Source: an uncultured Eubacteriales bacterium
GTDB taxonomy: Bacteria > Bacillota > Clostridia > Lachnospirales > CAG-274
Direction of reading: 5' to 3'
DNA: 9,911 nt
Assembly (NCBI GenBank): GCA_902495025.1
Contig: CABUWB010000048.1
Span: 1 to 9,911 of the forward strand
This document shows positions 1 through 4,781 of the stretch, piece by piece. Within the stretch, counting starts at the first letter, position 1, and each line of letters opens with the position of its first letter. Made by a program: the position numbers and the translations under genes. Below the pieces are notes generated by a model. It saw only the letters and a program-made list of their open reading frames with translations. It had not been told where the DNA came from and searched no databases.

Positions 1-645
1 AGGTCCTATCTGGTCAAGTGATGATGCAAATGCAACAAGACCGTATCTTGAAACTGCGCCATAGGTTGGCTTAATGCCGCTTACACCGCAGAAAGAGCAA
101 GGCTGTCTGATTGAGCCGCCTGTATCAGAGCCGAGAGCGTATGTTACCTCGCCAGCCGCAACAGATGCAGCAGAGCCGCCCGATGAGCCGCCCGGTACTC
201 TTTCAATATCCCATGGATTTTTTGTTGCACCAAAGTATGAGGTTTCTGTTGAGCCGCCCATTGCAAATTCGTCCATATTCAGCTTACCAAGCACAACAGC
301 ACCCGCAGATGTAAGTCTGTCTACAACTGTTGCATTGTATGGCGGCTTAAAGTTGTAAAGCATTTGTGAGCCACAGGTTGTAAGGCTGTCCTTTGTACAG
401 ATATTGTCCTTTATACCCATAGGCACACCAGCAAGCGGAGAAAGCTCCTCGCCCGCATCAATTTTAGTCTGTACCTCTGCTGCTCTTTTTAAAGCACCCT
501 CCGCATCAACGGTTACAAAGGCATTTATATCCTTTTCAGCCTTTTCAATATTATCAAGCATAGTCTTTGTAAGCTCAACGGAGCTTATCTGCTTATCTTT
601 AATCATCTGCCCAAGCTCAAGGGCTGTTTTATCATTGAAATTCAT
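1..645 (-). CDS. gatA: Asp-tRNA(Asn)/Glu-tRNA(Gln) amidotransferase subunit A, N-terminal 215 residues (runs off window)
   Basis: GatA is the glutaminase/amidase subunit of cytosolic GatCAB. It releases ammonia from glutamine, which GatB uses to amidate Asp-tRNA(Asn) or Glu-tRNA(Gln). The 215 visible residues carry the amidase-signature Ser-cisSer-Lys triad: Lys79 in GIKDN, Ser154 in PGGSSGGSAA and Ser178 in DTGGSIRQP. These are the same residue numbers I recall for Staphylococcus aureus GatA. The full family length is about 480-490 residues, so the C-terminal half lies beyond position 1; nothing suggests truncation. The ATG at 645 lies 15 nt after the gatC stop and is preceded by a run of seven G that acts as the ribosome binding site. 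The gene is third in an aspS-gatC-gatA transcript under T-box control. gatB is expected just outside the window, but that is inference. Confidence 0.96.
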   Translation of the reverse strand, partial: MNFNDKTALELGQMIKDKQISSVELTKTMLDNIEKAEKDINAFVTVDAEGALKRAAEVQTKIDAGEELSPLAGVPMGIKDNICTKDSLTTCGSQMLYNFKPPYNATVVDRLTSAGAVVLGKLNMDEFAMGGSTETSYFGATKNPWDIERVPGGSSGGSAASVAAGEVTYALGSDTGGSIRQPCSFCGVSGIKPTYGAVSRYGLVAFASSLDQIGP

Positions 646-653
646 TTTTTACG

Positions 654-660
654 CCCCCCC
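654..660 (-). promoter_or_regulatory. poly-G ribosome binding site of gatA
   Basis: On the minus strand the gatC stop TAA is followed directly by seven G, then CGTAAAAA and the gatA ATG. No GGAGG is present, so the G7 run must serve as the Shine-Dalgarno sequence, pairing with CCUCC partly through G-U wobble. Its 8-nt distance to the ATG is normal. A homopolymer here can slip during replication. Confidence 0.6.
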
Positions 661-1116
661 TTACTCAACCGTAGTAGGCACCTTAAAGCAGCCGTCCTTC
701 TGCTGAGGTGCGTTTTTAAGTATAGTTTCTCTGTCAGAGGACGGTACAACCTCGTCCTCCCTGAAATTGTTTGTATATGCAAATGGGTGACTCATAGGCT
801 CAACCTCATCAGTGTCAAGCTCGTTAAGCATATCAATATAGTCAAGTATCTTATTAAGCTCTGCCTTGGAGCGTTCCTCCTCCTCTGCAGTTAATGTAAG
901 CCTTGAAAGCTCCTCCAGATATTTGATAAGGTTATCGTCAACACCCGTAACCTTAATGTCCGTTACACTCTGCTCGCTTTCCTCCTCTGCCTCACTGTAA
1001 CCGATATAGTCAAGCAGTGCCTCAATGCGGCTTACTACAAAATCCTCTTTATCCTCGCTTATTTCAATACCCGTTGCCTCGGCAAGGTATCTTTTAAGGT
1101 TTTCAACCATTATCAT
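661..1116 (-). CDS. gatC: Asp-tRNA(Asn)/Glu-tRNA(Gln) amidotransferase subunit C with N-terminal extension
   Basis: GatC is the small subunit that wraps around GatA and GatB in the tRNA-dependent amidotransferase. Residues about 55-151 are a complete GatC: two helices (LIKYLEELSRLTLTAEEEE and the KAELNKILDYIDMLNELDT stretch), then DEVEPMSHP, FREDE, ILKNAPQQKDGCFKVP. Typical GatC proteins are about 95-100 residues, so residues 1-54 are extra. They form a helical-looking, acidic segment (ISEDKEDFVVSRIEALLDYI, then a SEAEEESEQS linker) that I do not recognise. The ATG at 1116 has GGAGGTG at 1124-1130 with a 7-nt spacer. No ATG, GTG or TTG in frame lies near the start of the classical domain, so the extension is probably translated. 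The gene starts 16 nt after the aspS stop. Confidence 0.93.
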   Translation of the reverse strand: MIMVENLKRYLAEATGIEISEDKEDFVVSRIEALLDYIGYSEAEEESEQSVTDIKVTGVDDNLIKYLEELSRLTLTAEEEERSKAELNKILDYIDMLNELDTDEVEPMSHPFAYTNNFREDEVVPSSDRETILKNAPQQKDGCFKVPTTVE

Positions 1117-1132
1117 TTATGCACACCTCCAA

Positions 1133-2467
1133 TTATGGCACAAGCCTTGTTGTATCTCTTGGGAACATTGATGTTGCCCTTATATTCTTTTCATCAATAA
1201 GACGCATTAAAAAGCGTTCAAGTCCCATGCCCAGACCGCCATGTGGTGGGCAGCCGTACTTGTGCAGCATGAGATAGCTTTCAAAATCCTCGGGATACAG
1301 ACCCTTGAATATCATCTTTTTAACCTGTGTATCGTAGTCGTGTATTCTCTGACCGCCTGTTGTTACCTCAAGACCTCTGAAAAGAAGGTCAAAGCTCAGA
1401 GTATACTTTTCATTTTCGGGGTCGTCCATAGCGTAGAACGGACGCTTTTTAACAGGATAATGTGTTACAAACACAAAATCACTGCCGTACTCCTCTTTAA
1501 AAAGCTCACCTATAAGCCTTTCTTCCTCAGGCTCCAAATCATAAGGGTCCTTAATTTTACGGTTGTACTTTTTGGCAACCATTTCCTTTGCGTCCTTAAA
1601 CTTAATGCAAGGTATCTCCTTAACCTCGGGCAGCACCACATTCAGCTTTTTAAGATATGTTCCGTAATTTTCCTGCAGGTAGTTAAGGGCATATTTAATC
1701 ATACCCGTTTCCATATTTATTACGTCATAAAAGCTCTCAATAAAGCCCATTTCAAAGTCAACACTTACATACTCGTTAAGGTGACGTGTTGTATCATGCT
1801 TTTCCGCACGGAATACAGGTGCTATCTCAAAAACTCTCTCATAAATAGGTATCATCATCTGCTTGTAGAACTGTGGGCTCTGTGCAAGGTAAGCCTTTTT
1901 GCCAAAGTATTCAAGCTTGAATATATTTGCACCGCCCTCTGCACCCGATGCTACAATCTTAGGTGTAAATATTTCGGTAAAGTCCTTATTTTCAAGGTAC
2001 TCTCTGAAAGCTCTTACAAGTCCCTCCTGCAGCTTGAATATACTTCTCCTCTGCTCGTTTCTTAAAACAATGGGACGGATTGACATTTCATTTTCAAGTG
2101 CAATATTAAGCTTATATTTATTTATACTGAAAGGAAGCTCCTCCTTTGGCTCGGATAAAATCTTCATATCCTTTACGACAATTTCAAAACCGTTTACGGC
2201 TCTAGGCTCATCTCTCAAATCGCCTGTAACCTTAACACAGTTTTCAATCTGTAAAAGCTCCTTTTCCTCCTCAGAGCCGTTTTTCTCATAAACACACTGT
2301 ATAAGTCCATTTACCTTTCTTAAAATTACAAAGGCAAAATCACCCATATCACGCACATTGTAAATTGTACCATGAGTAGTTACATTATTTCGCTCATCAC
2401 CCTTGAGCTTTGTAAGCTCGGATATGCACAAATCCATAATTGTACGTTCGCCTGTTGCCTTAATCAT
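1133..2467 (-). CDS. aspS: archaeal-type aspartyl-tRNA synthetase, probably non-discriminating
   Basis: Class II synthetase that attaches aspartate to tRNA(Asp) and, if non-discriminating, also to tRNA(Asn). From the start chosen here it has 444 residues, the length of archaeal/eukaryal-type AspRS (about 430-450) rather than the roughly 590-residue bacterial form with its GAD insert. An N-terminal OB-fold anticodon domain spans about residues 10-105. The catalytic core follows, with motif 1 region FTEIFTPKIVASGAEGGAN, AQSPQFYKQMM, motif 2 FRAEKHDTTRHLNE, and motif 3 GGLGMGLERFLMRL near the C-terminus. A longer frame opens at 2485, but that ATG has no ribosome binding site; ATG 2467 has AAAGGA 8 nt upstream. 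At the positions I align with Trp26 and Lys85 of Thermococcus AspRS, which reject tRNA(Asn), this protein has Tyr and Val. That, and linkage to gatCA, suggests a non-discriminating enzyme. Confidence 0.95.
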   Translation of the reverse strand: MIKATGERTIMDLCISELTKLKGDERNNVTTHGTIYNVRDMGDFAFVILRKVNGLIQCVYEKNGSEEEKELLQIENCVKVTGDLRDEPRAVNGFEIVVKDMKILSEPKEELPFSINKYKLNIALENEMSIRPIVLRNEQRRSIFKLQEGLVRAFREYLENKDFTEIFTPKIVASGAEGGANIFKLEYFGKKAYLAQSPQFYKQMMIPIYERVFEIAPVFRAEKHDTTRHLNEYVSVDFEMGFIESFYDVINMETGMIKYALNYLQENYGTYLKKLNVVLPEVKEIPCIKFKDAKEMVAKKYNRKIKDPYDLEPEEERLIGELFKEEYGSDFVFVTHYPVKKRPFYAMDDPENEKYTLSFDLLFRGLEVTTGGQRIHDYDTQVKKMIFKGLYPEDFESYLMLHKYGCPPHGGLGMGLERFLMRLIDEKNIRATSMFPRDTTRLVP

Positions 2468-2625
2468 AATATCATTCCTTTCCATAAGCTTTATGACTTG
2501 AATAAAAATGTGAACTGCTTAATTTGTTTTTTCTTTTAAATCTGCCATCTTTATAGTTACCCAAAAGATAATTATTGCAATAAATAATGTGTTGTAATAT
2601 TTCGGATTACAAGGATTTCAAGTAA
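2468..2625 (-). other. AT-rich untranslated stretch before aspS
   Basis: No gene is seen here. It contains a perfect 7-bp inverted repeat (TTGTAAT at 2592-2598, ATTACAA at 2606-2612). It also has a weak promoter-like pair on the minus strand: TTGCAA at 2575-2580 and TATAAA at 2550-2555, 19 nt apart. Together with the block at 2626-2790 it places the aspS start more than 300 nt after the T-box terminator, an unusually long distance. Confidence 0.5.
2476..2481 (-). promoter_or_regulatory. ribosome binding site that sets the aspS start
   Basis: AAAGGA on the minus strand lies 8 nt before ATG 2467. It falls inside the reading frame that would start at ATG 2485, and nothing purine-rich precedes that upstream ATG. 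The shorter 444-residue AspS is therefore preferred. Confidence 0.7.
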
Positions 2626-2790
2626 CTAAAAAGCGCCGCAGGCTTTAATCCGCAAGCGGAATTTATTTCCGCTGAGGACTGAAACTCGTGATGGCTGTTG
2701 CAAAGCAACAGAACAGCACGGGTTGGTAGTTTCTTCCGCAGCCAAACTGAACAAAATGCAGGCATTTTGTTCATCGCCGTCAGGCGAAAT
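2626..2790. repeat. multi-hairpin intergenic block, possible inserted repeat element
   Basis: A GC-richer block in an AT-rich leader, packed with inverted repeats. It holds a 12-bp perfect palindrome arm pair around 2748-2773 (TGAACAAAATGC and its complement, 2-nt centre), TCGCC-GTCA-GGCGA at 2774-2787, CTGTTGC-AAA-GCAACAG at 2695-2711, GCGGAA...TTCCGC at 2656-2672, and CCGCAAGCGG at 2650-2659. GAAACT near 2681 can also pair with AGTTTC near 2727-2732, enclosing the central hairpin. It sits between the T-box terminator and aspS, where leaders usually have only a few dozen nucleotides. A stretch of minus-strand frame stays open through it, but I see no protein family or start site. I infer a dispersed structured repeat or small non-autonomous element. 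With one copy in the window this cannot be proven. Confidence 0.5.
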
Positions 2791-2822
2791 AAAAAAAGTC
2801 CCGAGACTTATAGCCTCGGGAC
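2791..2822 (-). terminator. T-box intrinsic terminator of the aspS-gatCA operon
   Basis: On the minus strand GUCCCGAG pairs with CUCGGGAC (2815-2822 with 2798-2805). The stem can extend through GCU/AGU to 11 bp with an AUA loop. It is followed at once by seven U (2791-2797). The 5' part of the stem overlaps the 3' side of the T-box antiterminator (UUCGUCCC), so the two structures exclude each other. This is the standard T-box transcription-attenuation design. Confidence 0.95.
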
Positions 2823-3042
2823 GAATTAACGCGGTACCACCCAAATTGACGCAGTATTATTCTGTGTCATCTCTACAGCAGAATAACGACTGCAAACCGT
2901 ACCCCACTACTCATTTCTTTTTGCAGGATAAGCTCCTGAGTGTTCTTCATACAAGAGTGTCAAAAATGAAAATCTCAGTCCATGTTTTCATATCCCTGTT
3001 AGGTTTCTCCCATACTACTTTTCTCAATCATCGCCGTTGATG
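2823..3042 (-). promoter_or_regulatory. T-box riboswitch leader of aspS-gatC-gatA, specifier AAC (Asn) overlapping GAA (Glu)
   Basis: Nascent-RNA leader that binds uncharged tRNA and then lets transcription continue. The T-box core TGGGTGGTACCGCG is at about 2830-2843, with UGGU (2839-2836) to pair with the tRNA 3' end. Stem III is UUAUUCUG...CAGAAUAA flanked by GCAG/CUGC (2851-2897). Stem II is CAGGA-GCUUA-UCCUG just after Stem I. Stem I closes with UUGAG (3023-3027) against CUCAG (2936-2940); above it GUAUGGGAG (3007-3015) pairs with CUCUUGUAU (2949-2957), partly by G-U. The internal loop between them has AGUA on the 5' side (3016-3019) and GAAGAACA on the 3' side, the loop-E arrangement of T-box specifier loops. 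The codon in specifier position is AAC (2944-2942) followed by A, and GAA (2945-2943) overlaps it by one-base shift. The hand fold was not computed. Confidence 0.93.
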
Positions 3043-3048
3043 GGTACT

Positions 3049-3077
3049 ATATTATCATAAAATTTAGTGGATTGCAA
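3049..3077 (-). promoter_or_regulatory. sigma-A promoter of the T-box/aspS operon
   Basis: On the minus strand TTGCAA (3077-3072) and TAATAT (3054-3049) are separated by exactly 17 nt, close to the sigma-A consensus. Transcription would start near 3042, immediately before the T-box Stem I region. Confidence 0.85.
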
Positions 3078-3117
3078 GTAAAATTTATTGTTTTTTATAT
3101 TTTTTCACTAAAAATTT

Positions 3118-3795
3118 TTAGTTTTTTGTATTTTTTATAGCTTTTCCCGTTATCAGGTCGTCTGGTGTTGTAATTTTAATATTATCATAGCTGCCCTCAA
3201 CCATTTTAATTTTAACACCCATTCTTTCCACAAGCGAGGCATCATCCGTACCCAGAAAATTATCCTCAATTGCCTTTTCATAAGCTGACATCATAAGCTC
3301 ATAGTCAAAGCACTGCGGAGTCTGTGCTGCCCACAGCATACTTCTTTTTGGCGTGGATACAATAACACCGATATCATCGCATATTTTAATTGTATCCTTT
3401 ACGGGTACGCCAAGAACACACGCCTTACTTATTTTTATCTCGTCAATACATTTTTTTATGTCCTCATTCCTTACAAAGGGACGTACTCCGTCATGTATAA
3501 GCACAATATCACAGCCCTCTGCCGCCTTTAAACCGTTAAATACGGAATACTGCCTTTCACTGCCGCCCGCTATAACTGCACTTATTTTTTTGCAGTCCTT
3601 TAAAATATCCTTTACAAAATCAATTTCATCACTGCCTGTTACAACAACAATTTCATCAACATAAGGACAGCCCTCAAAAACCTCTGCCGTCAGCCTTATT
3701 ATTTCCTTATCATCTATTTTTAAATACTGCTTTTTTACGCTGCCGCCCATTCTTTTTCCACTGCCAGCAGCCATAATCAGTGCACATACCTTCAT
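3118..3795 (-). CDS. ispD: 2-C-methyl-D-erythritol 4-phosphate cytidylyltransferase
   Basis: Third enzyme of the MEP pathway for isoprenoid precursors: it couples MEP with CTP to give CDP-methylerythritol and pyrophosphate, in the cytosol. The 225 residues match the usual length. Visible motifs are the CTP-binding loop AAGSGKRMG (residues 9-17, Arg15), Lys22 in VKKQYL, HDGVRPF (101-107), PVKDTIK (131-137), QTPQCF (158-163), GTDDASLVE (182-190) and DNIKITTPDDL (204-214, Lys207). These correspond to E. coli IspD Arg20, Lys27 and Lys213. The frame is open to 3822, but ATG 3795 has GAGGTG at 3801-3806 with a 5-nt spacer and begins MKVCALIMAAG as expected, so this start is chosen. It runs divergently from the deacetylase. 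No clear terminator lies between it and the aspS promoter. Confidence 0.97.
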   Translation of the reverse strand: MKVCALIMAAGSGKRMGGSVKKQYLKIDDKEIIRLTAEVFEGCPYVDEIVVVTGSDEIDFVKDILKDCKKISAVIAGGSERQYSVFNGLKAAEGCDIVLIHDGVRPFVRNEDIKKCIDEIKISKACVLGVPVKDTIKICDDIGVIVSTPKRSMLWAAQTPQCFDYELMMSAYEKAIEDNFLGTDDASLVERMGVKIKMVEGSYDNIKITTPDDLITGKAIKNTKN

Positions 3796-3849
3796 AAAAT
3801 CACCTCGATAAAAGCATAACATTTTTTCAGGTAAAAAGCCACAGTTTTA

Positions 3850-3878
3850 TTGATAATTTTCACTGAATATTATATAAT
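3850..3878 (+). promoter_or_regulatory. sigma-A promoter of the deacetylase gene
   Basis: TTGATA (3850-3855) and a perfect TATAAT (3873-3878) are 17 nt apart. The -10 lies in the palindrome ATTATATAAT, so a minus-strand -10 for ispD could overlap it, although no good minus-strand -35 is seen. Start of transcription is expected near 3885, giving a very short leader before the ribosome binding site at 3887-3893. Confidence 0.88.
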
Positions 3879-3886
3879 CAACTTAT

Positions 3887-3893
3887 AAAGGAG
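3887..3893 (+). promoter_or_regulatory. ribosome binding site supporting a TTG start
   Basis: AAAGGAG ends 10 nt before TTG 3904. No ATG or GTG lies at a suitable distance in this frame, and the first in-frame ATG would fall inside the first catalytic motif (MSYDDG). The TTG is therefore the likely initiator. Confidence 0.75.
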
Positions 3894-3903
3894 TTGATTT
3901 ATT

Positions 3904-4704
3904 TTGATTAATTTTGACAGATTTCCCGGCAACACAAGAAAGATACTTACAATGAGCTACGATGACGGCAAAACACCCGACAGGCGCCTTGTGGAAATTT
4001 TTAACCGCTATGGTATAAGGGGTACATTCCACATTAACGCAGGCTACCTTGACAACGAAAGGCTTGACCGTATAGCATCTGACGAGGTACGTGAGCTTTA
4101 TAAGGGACACGAGATTTCCGCACATGGCTACACACACCAGTCGCTTGGCATAACACCGAGGGAAATGGTAATTTCCGAAACCATGAAGGACAGGCTTGCG
4201 CTTGAAAAGCTCGCAGGCTATCCCGTAAGAGGTATGTCCTATCCAAACGGCTTATATAATGATGATACTGTTTCCATTTTAAAGGCGTGCGGTATTGAGT
4301 ATTGCAGAGTTGTTGAAACTACGGCTACCTTTAATATGCCTGATGACTTTATGCGCTGTCAGGGTTCCTGCCACCACAAGCAGAATTTATTGGAGCTTGG
4401 ACAGGCATTTCTTGACCAGCCATACAAAAACCGTCCTCATTTAATGTACGTATGGGGACACGCAAACGAGTTTGACAAGGACGATAACTGGAGCCTGATT
4501 GAGGACTTTTGCAAAATGATGAGCGGAAAGGACGATATATGGTATGCCACCAATATCGAAATAGTTGATTACATGAATGCGCTGAAGCAGCTTCGTTTTT
4601 CCGCAGACCTCTCCATGGTATATAATCCTACCGCACTTGACCTTATTATATCAAAGGGCAGCGAGCCTGTTTATATTCCGTCAGGCAAACAGGTAAATCT
4701 GTAA
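3904..4704 (+). CDS. polysaccharide deacetylase family protein (CE4/NodB fold), apparently cytosolic
   Basis: A 266-residue NodB-homology protein of carbohydrate esterase family 4, whose members remove acetyl groups from sugar polymers using a metal bound by Asp-His-His. Motif 1 is MSYDDG (residues 17-22), giving catalytic-base Asp20 and metal Asp21. Motif 2 is HEISAHGYTH (69-78), giving metal His74 and His78. Motif 3 is weak, RGMSYPNG (109-116), lacking the usual RxP arginine. VWGH with His186 fits motif 5. Family exporters have a signal peptide or membrane anchor. Here the N-terminus MINFDRFPGNTRK is polar and soluble, so a cytosolic or small-sugar substrate is likely. It starts with TTG and has its own strong promoter. 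Substrate is unknown. The next gene begins 77 nt on, so cotranscription is possible. Confidence 0.88.
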   Translation: MINFDRFPGNTRKILTMSYDDGKTPDRRLVEIFNRYGIRGTFHINAGYLDNERLDRIASDEVRELYKGHEISAHGYTHQSLGITPREMVISETMKDRLALEKLAGYPVRGMSYPNGLYNDDTVSILKACGIEYCRVVETTATFNMPDDFMRCQGSCHHKQNLLELGQAFLDQPYKNRPHLMYVWGHANEFDKDDNWSLIEDFCKMMSGKDDIWYATNIEIVDYMNALKQLRFSADLSMVYNPTALDLIISKGSEPVYIPSGKQVNL

Positions 4705-4781
4705 AAATTTTCAATTTAGGGGAACAATTTTATTTTTTTTACGTCTAAAAAGATAAAAAACTTTTTTGGGAGGTATTAATT

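Noticed and set aside
1241..2065. A 274-codon plus-strand frame
   Set aside because: It lies antisense to aspS, whose family motifs are unmistakable; composition is that of a complementary-strand shadow.
2468..2485. Longer AspS start at ATG 2485
   Set aside because: No ribosome binding site precedes it, and the AAAGGA for ATG 2467 lies within the extra codons.
2519..2548. A nine-codon minus-strand leader-like frame (MADLKEKTN) before aspS
   Set aside because: It contains one Asn codon near the stop, but there is no convincing ribosome binding site and no following attenuator; likely chance.
2626..2844. A 72-codon open frame on the minus strand across the T-box core, terminator and hairpin block
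   Set aside because: It overlaps the antiterminator and terminator, begins with TTG inside the T-box motif, has no ribosome binding site, and its product shows no recognisable domain.
2942..2966. GAC at about 2959-2961 as an Asp specifier
   Set aside because: GAC occurs in the upper part of Stem I, not in the internal loop opposite AGUA; the AAC triplet fits the specifier-loop geometry.
3796..3822. Longer IspD start at 3822
   Set aside because: The GAGGTG at 3801-3806 serves ATG 3795, and IspD proteins begin right before the AAGSGKRMG loop.
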